In this document: positions 1 through 13,700 of the stretch, piece by piece | How the letters are laid out: each line of letters starts with the position of its first letter | Position numbering within the stretch: position 1 is the stretch's first letter | Made by a program: the position numbers and the translations under genes | The notes under the pieces: generated by a model | Told to the model about the DNA's origin: nothing | Database searches by the model: none | What the model saw: only the letters and a program-made list of their open reading frames with translations | NCBI RefSeq assembly: GCF_019059575.1 | Contig: NW_024881851.1 | Coordinates: 74,501-138,500 of the forward strand | Reading direction: 5' to 3' | Source of the DNA: Amphibalanus amphitrite | Taxonomy: Eukaryota > Arthropoda > Thecostraca > Balanomorpha > Balanidae | Length of the DNA: 64,000 bases

Positions 1-1162
1 GCCACAGAAAAGTAGATCGGGAGAAGAACGATACTCGGAGCCATGAAAAACGTAACAGGAGGCAACTCCTGACGAAAAGAGCAATGAGAACAGAGACAGT
101 GTGTACGGAAAAGCGAAATGCGGGGCAGGCAACAGTTCAATGAGGGAACGTAAGCTTGGATCTACCAACTTAGGCCGATATACCAGTGCCTTCCTTACGT
201 CCACGTGATATCCTGAAATTGACTCTCATGGCATTACCACCACACTGCAGATCCGGTGTTTTGAGTGAAATCGTTTTGGGGATGCAATATGGCGGGAGGG
301 TTGATGAAATGTCAAACTCCATGCCGACAAATAACAGGAAGTCTGGGCCGGGGTCGTCCTCTTTCGGCGCGATGATTGCTGTTGTGCCGTGAGCGGCCTC
401 ACGTCCAGTCACGGCATGGGGTCTAGCTCACGCGAGGCGAGGCCCACCCGTTACTATACTTATCGTGCCCTTGGTATAGGACAATGGTACTCTTGCATTG
501 AAGAGCGGCTCACGGTGAGCATTGTGCAAGTCAAGCCGAGACGATATGACCGTTTGTACGACGATCTATCAGTACTCAGTCTCACGGATGCCGCCACAAT
601 CATGTGACGTCACCTATGCGCCCATGTGAGGTCACCTATATCGCTCAGACCACGCCCGTGTGAGGTCACCACTCCCACGAACTTCTTCAAGTTCCGCCCC
701 GGTATCGGTCAGCCCCCTCATCAGACCGACTCCGCCCGATGTTCTCCGAGCCCCTCGATTGGCGAAACGAGGTGACGTCAGCCTGAAGAGGGGTTCTGAG
801 CGCCCGTTACTCGGTCTCCTTCGTCGCCCCTCTAGGGACCGGTCCGCTGCCCCGGCAACCCCACCCCCTGTCGTGGTCAAACTGGTCATTCTGCAGGATC
901 AACAGGACTACAGCGCTGCTCAGTGTTCATTGAAGGCCCAGGAGTCGTGTGAGCGGCCAGTAAACAAACGAGCTGTTTACCCGCTACCTTTAGGTAAAGT
1001 GATGAGAATAGCGCCTGGCCTTAAATAATGGTCAAGGAAAACAAATTTATTGCTGTACTTACCATGTAAATAATGCAGCATTTGGCTGGGCAGTGGGGCA
1101 CGTTAAACAGAAATGAACAGGACCAGCGCAACAACGCAGATTTCCCATGGACATATTTAGAT
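1..1162. other. Unassigned left flank
   Basis: No recognisable gene is present. The longest open frame (660-1028, plus) gives a low-complexity Pro/Ser/Arg-rich peptide resembling no family I know and looks like chance. Around 595-675 the motif GTGAGGTCACC or GTGACGTCACC recurs three times in short direct repeats. The stretch ends at the 8-bp target duplication of the large hAT-like element. Confidence 0.5.
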
Positions 1163-1170
1163 CACGCACT
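1163..1170. repeat. Target site duplication CACGCACT (left)
   Basis: This 8-bp direct repeat is matched at 16879-16886 and directly abuts the CAGTGGCG terminus of the outer hAT-like element. Confidence 0.9.
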
Positions 1171-1375
1171 CAGTGGCGCAGCCAGGGGGGGTGAAAGGGG
1201 TGAGATCTCACCCCCGTCTCTTATCCTAGGGGCCCACCGTCGATTCGAACTGTAACGTTATGCAGCCTGACAATCTTTTTATCACTAATGTCAAGGTCCG
1301 TCATAGGACTGAAAAACAGTCTTCAGGCCTGATAGCCCCCCCCCCCCCTTAGGATATATAGTCCCATTTTATGAT

Positions 1376-2520
1376 TTAAGGGGTGATCCAAGGCCCGATT
1401 GAACTAATCCAAGGCCTAGGAGGGCCCGTTCCATGGCATGAAAGGGCCATTTCAGGCCTGAGAGGGTCCATTTCAGGTATGTGAGGGCCCATTTCAGGCC
1501 TGAAGGGGCCCAGTTGAAGCTTGAGAGGGCCCAATTCAGGCCCTAGAGGGCCTGTTTGAGGCTTGAGAGGGGCCATTTCAGGCCTGAGAGGGCAGGGCAT
1601 ATTTTAACAAATTTTTACTGCGTCCCAAAGTTGAGCAGAGGGCACGTGCTACGACTAAGGGCACAGGGCAAGGAACAGAGTAGGGCACTGAGGAGGGCAG
1701 AAAGTAGGGCACGACAGGTTACAGGGCATGGCACAGGACATTTTAGAGGGAAGGGTACAGGTCAGGGCACACAGCAGGGCACAGTTTAGGGAACCGGACA
1801 GGGCACAGGGCAGGGACGCAGTGGGTCAAATCAGCAGGGGCTACGTCCCAAGGCGAGGGGGCTGCGTCCCAGAATGGGACGCAGTAAGTGCCTTAAAATA
1901 TGCCCTGTGAGAGGGCCCATTTCAGGCCTGAAGGGGTCCATTTCAGGCCCTAGATGGCATGCTTGAGGCCTGATAGGGCCCATTTCAGGCCTGAGAGGGG
2001 CCCATTTCAGGCCTGAGAGGGGCCCATTTTTGGCCTGAGAGGACCATTTCAAGCTTGAGAGGGCCCTAGAGGGCCTGTTTGAGGCCAGAGAGGGCCCGTT
2101 TTAGGCCAGAGAGGGCCCGTTTGAGGCCAGAGAGGGCCCATTTCAGGCATAAGAGGCACCATTTCAGACCTGAGAGGGCCCAGTTACGGTATGAGGGGCC
2201 AGGGGGCCCTTTTTCGACATGATAGGGACCATTTACGGGCTGAGGGGGCCCATTTCAGGTCTGAGGGCCCATTTCAGGTCTGAGAGGGCTAATGTCAGGC
2301 CTGAGAGGGCCCATTTCAGGCCCTTGAGGTCCTATTTGAGGCCTGAGAGGGGCCCATTTCAGGTCTGAGAGGGCTAATGTCAGGCCTGAGAGGGCCCATT
2401 TCAGGCCCTAGAGGACCTATTTGAGGCCTGAGAGGGTCCACTTCAGGCCTGAGAGAGGCCCATTTCAGGCCTGAGAAGACTCATCCCGGGAATGAAAGGA
2501 TCATCCTATGTGTGGGAGGG
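1376..2520 (+). repeat. Minisatellite, unit about 21-22 bp (AGGCCTGAGAGGGCCCATTT)
   Basis: The array is imperfect, with most units of the form AGGCCTGAGAGGGCCCATTTC. Between about 1600 and 1900 it is interrupted by AGGGCAC-rich short repeats bounded by two copies of a TGCGTCCCA-containing segment. It lies inside the outer hAT-like element. The open frames across it (for example 1556-1789) are repeat translations and not genes. Confidence 0.85.
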
Positions 2521-4681
2521 TCCGTACTCCGTGCCTGGTCTGGGTCTGAGAGGGCCTATCCCAATCCTGATTGAGCCGATATCATGTTTGATATAGGTCA
2601 ACTCACCACATGTATATTGATGGCCCAGTTCATGTCTAATGGGCCCATCTCAAGACTCAGAGATTTTATGCTTCAGGAAGCCTACCCCAAGCGTGAGGGG
2701 GCCCATAGAGGTTTTTGAGGCTCATGGAGGTCCCGCAGTACGATATGTCAGCCTCTGAGAAAGCCATGCAGGGCCCCACCACACGGTGGGTGTCTGGGGA
2801 GGGGTCAGGTCGGGTCACTGAGCAGGAGAACCACGCGGTGTTAAGATGCCAAGCCGACATCTGAAAATTCCCCTTCTCTTCAGGTCTGTGCCTGCTTCAC
2901 CGCCCGGCCCCACCCTGACGTCTAGGGGTTTGACGCCTAGGTATTCATCAGGACTTCACACCGGTCCATGATGGCTCCAAACTGACACCCGAGGCTCCTG
3001 CACCGGCTTTTGAGGGGCCCACCGACCTCTGATAGCCACCACGCAGGTCTCAAAAGACCATGTCGATTGTTGATATCTAAACCCCCAAGTCTTGGAAGGC
3101 CTGTGCTCTATGCAGATTTTTGAGGGCTTTACGTGGGCTTGTAAACATCCCGAACTGGCTCTAGCCTAGCTCGACCGCGCCCCGCAGAGCAGGGCCCCAG
3201 GCTTTCCAGTTTTACGCCCCTGAGGGGTGTTTGAATATTCCCTTCTAACCCGACTCCAGGGTCACGTAGCGACAAGTGCGGTGGTAGGCAGCTTTCTAAA
3301 GAGCGTCGAAAATCATGGAGAAATTACTTCAGTCATGTTGCAGTTCAGACCAAAGCCCACGTCATCATGTTCATTAAAGGAAAAGTTTCGCCTATTTCGA
3401 CACTCGAGGACATATAAAGCTATAGCGCGCTGAAAGTGGGTTCGATAGCTCTCTAACGCGTGCAATCAGCCATGGGGGGGGGGGGGGCGTATCGGCCAAA
3501 CCCGATCATAATTTAAGAAGGCTAGAAAGACGAGAAAAGCAACAGATCGCTGTAGGATGCTTCAGAATCGTAGAGGTCATTTTTCGATTAGGTCATCGCT
3601 GAGGTCATTGAAGATGAAATTATGATAAAATTATGACAAACACAAAGACAAGATTACGACGAAAAAATTCTTGTTTTTATATTTTCACAAATAACCGTTA
3701 CCGTATAACTCGTGAACCAAAGAGCTAGAGCTTCGCGGAACAACTCATTCGATAGGCCTTTCAAAACACTTTCGCTTTTAAGATTTGACCTCAATGCCTC
3801 ATGTCAAGTTTGGCAACAGAGCAGAGGGCGAAACCATCTAAATAGTCGCATTTTACCAAAATAGTTTTGCTATTGCTAAGAATTTTTCCAAGAACTTTGG
3901 TGATAAAAATTATGAAACATTTACTTTGTCATTATTCTCTCGTTAACATGCATCGAATGTTAAAGGGAGTGTGCCACCTTCCAATGATTTCCCATTTTAT
4001 TTTTCCTAGGATAAGAAGCTTCTGTTTTTACCTAATATCTCAAAAAAAATCAAAAATGGGCCTGGAATAGTGCTTTTTTCGCCCAAAAGTTTATCGGTTT
4101 TTCGATATGCATAACAACTGTAGTGGGCTGACCTGCAAACAGGCGTCGGCAGCAATCGCGAATGCGGCGCACATGTGACAATAAGCAAAGGTCATTATAG
4201 AGTTACGACGTACGGGAATGAGTTATCAGCTGTCTAATCGTAGACAAGACAATGTCGAACTTAAACTGTAAGCCTGTATTGGTATTGTTTCTTTAATTTG
4301 GCTGTCGAACATTAATTTATGGTTTGAAATATGATTTTATGTAAAGTAGTTGATATGAAACAGCCGTCTCTTAAGTTATGAACCCATATATGAACGCATC
4401 TCACCACACGAAAGTGACAGAAATGACAATGATCAGCTGACGCATTTTTCTTGGCCGAAGTCCGAGAGCGCGGCCCGACGCACCACCACCGCACCACAAA
4501 GTATGAGCAGAAGCCACCTAACAGGCGTGTTCGAAACCGCAGGAGATGATGATGAACGGGTTTATCGAAACTTGATTGGATGAGCCTATCGGTAATAGCG
4601 ATTTTAGTGTGTGCATTTATTGTTCATAGTGGTGTGAAATGTGGTTGGGGTACGACCGACAACCCGTCGGGGCGAATTTCG

Positions 4682-4689
4682 CATTGGGG
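4682..4689. repeat. Target site duplication CATTGGGG (left)
   Basis: Matches 10233-10240 and flanks the inner hAT-like copy. The unduplicated site is seen as CCCCAATG at 6717-6724. Confidence 0.9.
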
Positions 4690-4866
4690 CAGTGGCGCAG
4701 CCAGAACTCTGGCGACGGGGGTGAGAGACGTTCGCGATGGGCCCCCCAGCAAAGTGGGCCCCCTCAACCTAATGGGGCCCCTTACCAACAACGAAAGGAC
4801 AGATCATTGTCCTGATAATAACCAGCCAAATCGGGGAAAAGGACAAATATCTCTTGATCTGAAGAG

Positions 4867-6266
4867 CAGGCGCGTAACCACCACTGGGGACACTGGGGAC
4901 CGGTCCCCAGTAACTTTTGGGTTGCTGGGGACCGTCCCCAGTAAAATTGACGACCTCAATTTGCTTAAATAGTGAAATATTGTCTCTAAATCGACGTGAA
5001 GAGTAAGTAATATGTAGCCAACGTAAGACATAACCATGGATGTTTTGTTTAACCAGCGCCCGGCCTCTCAGCCAACTTCGCCATGGGGGGGGGGCTTCTT
5101 GGCCACACCAGGTTATCTCGGAAAGTAAGCAAGCTAGAAAGACGAGGTAAAAAGCAACAGATAGCTCGCTACAGTATCTTTCCGAATTACCTTCATCATT
5201 TTTTGATCAGGTCATCGCTGAGGTCACTACAGGTCACCAAATGTAAACTTTTCACGAAATTTTGTTCCTAATTTTGTAAACTTTTCACAAGTCGTCGCAT
5301 AAGTCAGGAACCAGTAGAGCTGCAGTGCTGCGGGGAAAAAGCGCATTCGATAGCGCTTTTAAAGGACTTTCTGAGTAATGCTCTCAGATTTGACCTACGG
5401 TCAACGTTTTAGCTTCCAGGCTGGCGTTTTTGCGGAAAAGGGTTTTGCATCATAGCTTTGGACTTCAAACTTGTACGACGCTGATTTTACCGGCATCGCA
5501 TTTGTCTCGTCGAGACGCGTCGAATGAACTGTGTCAACTTCAAAATTTGGCCCAGTCATATTGCATGTCATTTGATTGGTATTGTTGAGCTGAACACATT
5601 CATGTTTTCAGCGCTCTAGCATGGTTCTACCTAAAGTTGTGGTAAAAAACTGTTGGAGATGTTTCATGACCTAAGATGAGCTGAGGGGCATAGAGCGGTC
5701 ACATGTGCAATTTTCCGGTTCAGTGTGTCATGTTTACCTGTGTCACGGCGTTTGAATGTGTTTTCTTTCGGCCAAAGAAAGGCATTTCAATTTTCTTCCA
5801 ATGACCTATAATGGAGAGGTCGTAAAATTGACCTGACATTAGGTCACCGATGTGAAAACTTTGAGATAGGTATACGAATTTGTCATACTGATTTCCTCAA
5901 GTAAAAGCTCGAGTTTCAAACTTCTGGGATGTAAACTATAGGAATGACAGAGTCACAAAGTTTTTAGAGGCATGGTTACATAACTTGCCCTGGTGACCTG
6001 ACCTTAGGTGACCTTGGGTCAAATTTTTTTTTCACACACGATGCGAAATTGAGGTATCATAAGCTATACCAAGTTTCACGGCGGTGCGCGCCGCGGTTTT
6101 GCTTACACGCGCAAAAAAACTGGCAGGTGTGGCCAAAAACGCCCCCACCCCCCACCCTCTCCCCCCCACACACACTCCGGCGAAGGCTGATCCTGAAATA
6201 TCATATTTTGTCTTCGCGGCCCTCCATGTGGTCCCCAGTAACTTCAGACTCGTGGTTACGCGCCTG
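4867..6266 (+). mobile_element. 1.4-kb nested hAT-like MITE (copy in the inner element)
   Basis: The terminal inverted repeat CAGGCGCGTAACCAC is at 4867-4881 and its complement at 6252-6266. The flanks are the 8-bp direct repeat CTGAAGAG at 4859-4866 and 6267-6274, a hAT signature distinct from the host element's termini. The interior has no coding capacity. It carries the AGGTCA-rich core also found in the TTAA elements of this window, a G-tract near 5083-5093 and a C-rich tract near 6140-6172. It was present before the 5.5-kb host element duplicated, because both host copies carry it. Confidence 0.85.
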
Positions 6267-6501
6267 CTGAAGAGGCACGTAAAAAACAACAGCATATTTA
6301 CAGAAACACGACCATTCTGCCCATATTTGATGGACAGCGTGCAATTCATGGCCGGCGGCCACTCAAATGGTCGGGCTAGATCAAAAAAGCTTTTAAAAAA
6401 GCTCAACATCAGTTTTTCGACTATTGCTTTTGATATAGGAGACGAGGTAGAGTAATGAAATTGTCTTGAAGGTGTTAATCATTCATTCGGATCAGTTGAT
6501 G

Positions 6502-6506
6502 ACCAT
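6502..6506. other. Empty target site of the LTR retrotransposon
   Basis: The inner hAT-like copy reads GATGACCATCATGAAC here, the reverse complement of the sequence split by the LTR element in the outer copy (ATGGT at 10451-10455 and 15055-15059). It confirms both the 5-bp duplication and that the LTR element arrived after the two hAT copies existed. Confidence 0.88.
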
Positions 6507-8889
6507 CATGAACTTCTCAAGTAAGGGCATGATCTTGATCTGCGGTCACATTTTGAAGTTGAACTTTTTAATGGAAATTATAGGTGTTAAAGGTAGTGTG
6601 CCAGCTTTCCTGGACCATATGGAGTTAATGACCCGGATAAGGAGAACCGGATTTTTAGAACTTATCCATACCTTCAAAACTCATGGAAACGTCTTCAATT
6701 CTTCAAATTTTGAGTACCCCAATGCGAAATTCGCCCCGACGGGTTGTCGGTCGTACCCCAACCACATTTCACACCACTATGAACAATAAATGCACACACT
6801 AAAATCGCTATTACCGATAGGCTCATCCAATCAAGTTTCGATAAACCCGTTCATCATCATCTCCTGCGGTTTCGAACACGCCTGTTAGGTGGCTTCTGCT
6901 CATACTTTGTGGTGCGGTGGTGGTGCGTCGGGCCGCGCTCTCGGACTTCGGCCAAGAAAAATGCGTCAGCTGATCATTGTCATTTCTGTCACTTTTGTGT
7001 GGTGAGATGCGTTCATATATGGGTTCATAACTTAAGAGACGGCTGTTTCATATCAACTACTTTACATAAAATCATATTTCAAACCATAAATTAATGTTCG
7101 ACAGCCAAATTAAAGAAACAATACCAATACAGGCTTACAGTTTAAGTTCGACATTGTCTTGTCTACGATTAGACAGCTGATAACTCATTCCCGTACGTCG
7201 TAACTCTATAATGACCTTTGCTTATTGTCACATGTGCGCCGCATTCGCGATTGCTGCCGACGCCTGTTTGCAGGTCAGCCCACTACAGTTGTTATGCATA
7301 TCGAAAAACCGATAAACTTTTGGGCGAAAAAAGCACTATTCCAGGCCCATTTTTGATTTTTTTTTGAGATATTAGGTAAAAACAGAAGCTTCTTATCCTA
7401 GGAAAAATAAAATGGGAAATCATTGGAAGGTGGCACACTCCCTTTAACATTCGATGCATGTTAACGAGAGAATAATGACAAAGTAAATGTTTCATAATTT
7501 TTATCACCAAAGTTCTTGGAAAAATTCTTAGCAATAGCAAAACTATTTTGGTAAAATGCGACTATTTAGATGGTTTCGCCCTCTGCTCTGTTGCCAAACT
7601 TGACATGAGGCATTGAGGTCAAATCTTAAAAGCGAAAGTGTTTTGAAAGGCCTATCGAATGAGTTGTTCCGCGAAGCTCTAGCTCTTTGGTTCACGAGTT
7701 ATACGGTAACGGTTATTTGTGAAAATATAAAAACAAGAATTTTTTCGTCGTAATCTTGTCTTTGTGTTTGTCATAATTTTATCATAATTTCATCTTCAAT
7801 GACCTCAGCGATGACCTAATCGAAAAATGACCTCTACGATTCTGAAGCATCCTACAGCGATCTGTTGCTTTTCTCGTCTTTCTAGCCTTCTTAAATTATG
7901 ATCGGGTTTGGCCGATACGCCCCCCCCCCATGGCTGATTGCACGCGTTAGAGAGCTATCGAACCCACTTTCAGCGCGCTATAGCTTTATATGTCCTCGAG
8001 TGTCGAAATAGGCGAAACTTTTCCTTTAATGAACATGATGACGTGGGCTTTGGTCTGAACTGCAACATGACTGAAGTAATTTCTCCATGATTTTCGACGC
8101 TCTTTAGAAAGCTGCCTACCACCGCACTTGTCGCTACGTGACCCTGGAGTCGGGTTAGAAGGGAATATTCAAACACCCCTCAGGGGCGTAAAACTGGAAA
8201 GCCTGGGGCCCTGCTCTGCGGGGCGCGGTCGAGCTAGGCTAGAGCCAGTTCGGGATGTTTACAAGCCCACGTAAAGCCCTCAAAAATCTGCATAGAGCAC
8301 AGGCCTTCCAAGACTTGGGGGTTTAGATATCAACAATCGACATGGTCTTTTGAGACCTGCGTGGTGGCTATCAGAGGTCGGTGGGCCCCTCAAAAGCCGG
8401 TGCAGGAGCCTCGGGTGTCAGTTTGGAGCCATCATGGACCGGTGTGAAGTCCTGATGAATACCTAGGCGTCAAACCCCTAGACGTCAGGGTGGGGCCGGG
8501 CGGTGAAGCAGGCACAGACCTGAAGAGAAGGGGAATTTTCAGATGTCGGCTTGGCATCTTAACACCGCGTGGTTCTCCTGCTCAGTGACCCGACCTGACC
8601 CCTCCCCAGACACCCACCGTGTGGTGGGGCCCTGCATGGCTTTCTCAGAGGCTGACATATCGTACTGCGGGACCTCCATGAGCCTCAAAAACCTCTATGG
8701 GCCCCCTCACGCTTGGGGTAGGCTTCCTGAAGCATAAAATCTCTGAGTCTTGAGATGGGCCCATTAGACATGAACTGGGCCATCAATATACATGTGGTGA
8801 GTTGACCTATATCAAACATGATATCGGCTCAATCAGGATTGGGATAGGCCCTCTCAGACCCAGACCAGGCACGGAGTACGGACCCTCCC

Positions 8890-10027
8890 ACACATAGGAT
8901 GATCCTTTCATTCCCGGGATGAGTCTTCTCAGGCCTGAAATGGGCCTCTCTCAGGCCTGAAGTGGACCCTCTCAGGCCTCAAATAGGTCCTCTAGGGCCT
9001 GAAATGGGCCCTCTCAGGCCTGACATTAGCCCTCTCAGACCTGAAATGGGCCCCTCTCAGGCCTCAAATAGGACCTCAAGGGCCTGAAATGGGCCCTCTC
9101 AGGCCTGACATTAGCCCTCTCAGACCTGAAATGGGCCCTCAGACCTGAAATGGGCCCCCTCAGCCCGTAAATGGTCCCTATCATGTCGAAAAAGGGCCCC
9201 CTGGCCCCTCATACCGTAACTGGGCCCTCTCAGGTCTGAAATGGTGCCTCTTATGCCTGAAATGGGCCCTCTCTGGCCTCAAACGGGCCCTCTCTGGCCT
9301 AAAACGGGCCCTCTCTGGCCTCAAACAGGCCCTCTAGGGCCCTCTCAAGCTTGAAATGGTCCTCTCAGGCCAAAAATGGGCCCCTCTCAGGCCTGAAATG
9401 GGCCCCTCTCAGGCCTGAAATGGGCCCTATCAGGCCTCAAGCATGCCATCTAGGGCCTGAAATGGACCCCTTCAGGCCTGAAATGGGCCCTCTCACAGGG
9501 CATATTTTAAGGCACTTACTGCGTCCCATTCTGGGACGCAGCCCCCTCGCCTTGGGACGTAGCCCCTGCTGATTTGACCCACTGCGTCCCTGCCCTGTGC
9601 CCTGTCCGGTTCCCTAAACTGTGCCCTGCTGTGTGCCCTGACCTGTACCCTTCCCTCTAAAATGTCCTGTGCCATGCCCTGTAACCTGTCGTGCCCTACT
9701 TTCTGCCCTCCTCAGTGCCCTACTCTGTTCCTTGCCCTGTGCCCTTAGTCGTAGCACGTGCCCTCTGCTCAACTTTGGGACGCAGTAAAAATTTGTTAAA
9801 ATATGCCCTGCCCTCTCAGGCCTGAAATGGCCCCTCTCAAGCCTCAAACAGGCCCTCTAGGGCCTGAATTGGGCCCTCTCAAGCTTCAACTGGGCCCCTT
9901 CAGGCCTGAAATGGGCCCTCACATACCTGAAATGGACCCTCTCAGGCCTGAAATGGCCCTTTCATGCCATGGAACGGGCCCTCCTAGGCCTTGGATTAGT
10001 TCAATCGGGCCTTGGATCACCCCTTAA
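8890..10027 (-). repeat. Inverted copy of the 21-22-bp minisatellite
   Basis: This is the reverse complement of 1376-2520, carried by the inner hAT-like copy. Unit order and the internal AGGGCAC-rich interruption are conserved, which indicates copying as part of the whole element and not independent expansion. Confidence 0.85.
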
Positions 10028-10232
10028 ATCATAAAATGGGACTATATATCCTAAGGGGGGGGGGGGCTATCAGGCCTGAAGACTGTTTTTCAGTCCTATG
10101 ACGGACCTTGACATTAGTGATAAAAAGATTGTCAGGCTGCATAACGTTACAGTTCGAATCGACGGTGGGCCCCTAGGATAAGAGACGGGGTGAGATCTCA
10201 CCCCTTTCACCCCCCCCCTGGCTGCGCCACTG

Positions 10233-10240
10233 CATTGGGG
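10233..10240. repeat. Target site duplication CATTGGGG (right)
   Basis: Right partner of 4682-4689. The outer element resumes at 10241. Confidence 0.9.
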
Positions 10241-10455
10241 TACTCAAAATTTGAAGAATTGAAGACGTTTCCATGAGTTTTGAAGGTATGGATAAGTTCT
10301 AAAAATCCGGTTCTCCTTATCCGGGTCATTAACTCCATATGGTCCAGGAAAGCTGGCACACTACCTTTAACACCTATAATTTCCATTAAAAAGTTCAACT
10401 TCAAAATGTGACCGCAGATCAAGATCATGCCCTTACTTGAGAAGTTCATGATGGT

Positions 10456-10636
10456 TGTTATAACGTGAGGTGACAACCGCCACACACGCTGGCTCGATCC
10501 AAACTAGTGTATTTGGCCCAGACCATCTCGGCCGGTCACCGCACAGCCGCAGGCGACCAATCCCCGTCCGTCCCGCACCGGTGACGTCATAGGTCATCAT
10601 ATGACGTCACCGGTGACGTCATCTCACATCCTAACA
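10456..10636 (-). repeat. 3' LTR (181 bp)
   Basis: Begins TG and ends CA when read on the minus strand, as LTRs do, and matches 14874-15054. It contains three TGACGTCA octamers near its 5' (right-hand) end, which resemble CREB/ATF sites. Confidence 0.92.
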
Positions 10637-10705
10637 CCTCCACCACAGTCACAAACCACCCGAACACAAACGCTCTTCCAAACACAACACACCAACACGT
10701 AACAC

Positions 10706-13700
10706 TTAAGTCACGGTACCGGTATTTCTCCATACCGCAGCAAAACGGTCCGGCTTCGCCGTCGGCCGTGGCCTGAGAATACGGTTCTCCGCAGCACGCC
10801 TCACACCCTCCGATGCGGACCGCTCCAACTGACCTCTACCCTCGTTCCCAGACCGCTCTCCCCTATCTAACGCCGGCCGCTCCGCCGGACGTACAGCACC
10901 CTCACACACCAGCCCCTCTCGATCATCAGGTGGCGCGGCACGCTCCGGAGGAGTCTCCGTTGCACGCCTTCTGACGTGATCGACATGCCGACAAATCACT
11001 CTACCATCCGATAACATGACAGTCACTTTCACACTACACACTTCTAGCACAATACCAGGAAGCCAGTTCCTACCATTTACCCCCTGGAGTCTGTCTACCG
11101 ATGTGACCCACACGGCGTCTCCTTTTTGTACCGACATGGACCTGGCACCTCTGTCCGCGTACTGTTTCTGAGCTCTCTGACGGGTCTCTACCTGACTAGC
11201 CAGATCCGGCCTCAGCAGATCCATGTGAGTCCGCACTGGTCGGCCGATAAATAACTCCGCCGGTGATCGACCAGTGGTCGAATGAGGCGTGTTCCTGTAC
11301 TGGTACAGGAACTGTGCCACCCTGTATCCAACCGGGCCCTGTAACGAGCGATAACTATTTTTAAAAGTCTGCACATAACGCTCGGCCAAACCATTGCTCT
11401 TTGGGAAGAACAGACAAATGAACTGGCATTATCCGAGCACAGCACCCGCGGTAAGCCCCATGTGGCGAACGATGCTCTTAATTTCTCAATTGTCACTGCT
11501 GTTGTGGACCCTTTGGTTGGGTACACATCCACCCATTTTGAATATGCATCTACAATGATAAAAAACATGTGACCGTCTATCGGACCACAGTAATCGATGT
11601 GCACGCGATCGTAAGGGCCCCTGGGCCATTCCCACGGGTGCAACGGAGTATTGGATACCTGGTTCCGAGTCTCATTGCAATGCTGACACTTTCTCACCAT
11701 CTGGGAAATATCCTCGTCCATGTGAGGCCACCACACATAGGACCGCGCGAATGCTTTTGTCCGTGACTCCCCCTGATGGCCTGCATGCAGCATGCGCAGT
11801 ACCTTCTCCCGGCCCTGTGTAGGAATCACCATGCGGCTTCCCCACATCAGACAACCGCCCTGACAGCTAAGTTCCCCGACTCTCTGCTGGAAGGGGCGAA
11901 AGTCATGCGGCAGTTCCCCACCGGCTGGCCAACCCTGCTGTGTGTACTGCAGTACATGGGCCAGCACCGGGTCACGGGCCGTCCAGCCCCGTATCTGCTC
12001 CGACTTTACGGGGCACCCGTCCAGAAACTCCAACAGATTAACGAATTCTGCTGGCGTCGGTGATGTCACTGCACTGCACGGCAGCGGCAAACGGCTCAAT
12101 CCGTCACAGTGGGTCTGCTTCGAAGCAGGCGTGTATTCTAGTCTGTACGAGTACCCACTGAGCATTAATGCCCACCTTACCATTCTCGGCGAGGCCATCA
12201 CCGGAATCTGTTTTCGCTCACCCAAAAGACCCAGTAGAGGCTTATGATCAGATCGGATCACAAAATCTCGCCCTGCCAAATAGTAGTTAAATTTTTTCAC
12301 GCCGTTCACGACAGCCAATGCCTCCCTGTCCGTCTGACTATATCTCCTCTCGGTGGGATTCAGAGACCTTGAATAAAAGGCTACAGGGCGCTCTCCTTGT
12401 GGCGTGCGCTGACTCAGCACGACACCGATGCCTGACGGGCTAGCGTCACAAGCCAGTATCACGGGTAACTGCGAGTCAAAGTGAGCCAGGACCGGCGACT
12501 TCAACAGAAGCGCTTTGGCCCTCCCAAATGCCGCGGACTCGGCATTTCCCCACACCCACGACTCGCCCTTACGTAAAAGACGATAAAGGGGAGCCAGAAC
12601 AGTCGATAAATTTCGAAGAAATTTACTGTAATAGTTTATTAGCCCTAACCAGGCCTGCAGTTCCTGTACATTTCGCGGCTCAGGCGCCGCTCGTATCGCG
12701 GTGACTTTCTGCTCCGTCGTGTGAACACCGTCTCCACTCACGGTGTAACCCAGGTAAGTAACGGAGCTTACCCCGAAACTACACTTTGCCTTATTTACCC
12801 GAAATCCAGCCGCGGCCAGACGGCCGAGAACCTCCCGTAACCGAGACTCATGCTCCTCCCGCGACGGCGCCGCGATGATCACATCATCGAGAAACACTGC
12901 CACCCCAGGTAAGCCGCTCAGCACCTGGTCAAGCGTGCGTTGAAAGAGAGACGGGGCACTCGCGTACCCAAAACTCAACCGAGTGGGTCTGACCAGGCCG
13001 CGAGGAGTATTCAGAGTTAAATACTCTCTCGATTTGTCGTCCAGCACTAGCTGGTTGTAGGCACTCTTTAAGTCAACCTTCGAGAAGATCTGACAACCCG
13101 TTAATTTTACGAGGAGTTCTTCCACACGCGGCAGTGGATACTGATGCACTTTAGCAGCCTGGTTTATGGTTAGCCTGTAGTCACCGCAGAGTCGCAACGT
13201 ACCGTCCCCCTTGGGCACCACCACCATTGGCGCCGCCCATTTACTGTCTTTGACCTCTTCCCACAAACCTAGCTTTAACTGTCTATCCAGCTCAGCGTCA
13301 ACTCGCGCCCGATACGCCAGGGGAACAGGGCGCGCTTTGCAAAAGCGAGGTGTCGCGTCTGGGTCAACAGCGATGGTCACTTTCTCGCCCTTGAAACACC
13401 CCAACTCGTCATCAAACAGTTCTGCATACTCGGTCAACACCGGGGCTAACGCAGGGTCCGCTATCACGGACTTACCCGTCGGCTGGGGTGGAGACACGTC
13501 TGCCATGCGGCAGATAGCATTCCAGTCCAACTTGAAGTACGCCAACCAGTCACGTCCGAAGAGCACCGGGCCGGTGCCTTCCGTCACGATCAGCGGTAGG
13601 TTCACCGAAACAGAACCATATTGCACGCACACTATCGCCTCGCCCCGTAGGGCCAACCGCTGACCACCATAGGTGCACAATTTACGCCGCGAAGGAGCTA

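Larger units (their letters stand above)
4690..10232 (-). mobile_element. Inner hAT-like element, same family, inserted in reverse orientation
   Basis: This 5543-bp copy has the same 15-bp inverted termini as the outer element (4690-4704 and 10218-10232). It is flanked by the 8-bp direct repeat CATTGGGG at 4682-4689 and 10233-10240. Its 6725-10232 part is the reverse complement of the outer element's 1171-4681, and its 4690-6716 part matches the outer element's 10241-16878 after the LTR insertion is removed. At 6717-6724 it carries the uninterrupted target CCCCAATG. This shows what the outer copy looked like before the insertion. Differences between copies are mostly homopolymer lengths, so the event is young. 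Confidence 0.9.

Noticed and set aside
660-1028. 122-residue plus-strand frame as a gene
   Set aside because: It is low-complexity, without similarity I recognise, and overlaps another frame on the minus strand.
1556-2052. Open frames with RPEMGP-type repeats
   Set aside because: They come from the 21-22-bp minisatellite and reappear in the inverted copy at 9351-10027 only because the DNA is duplicated.
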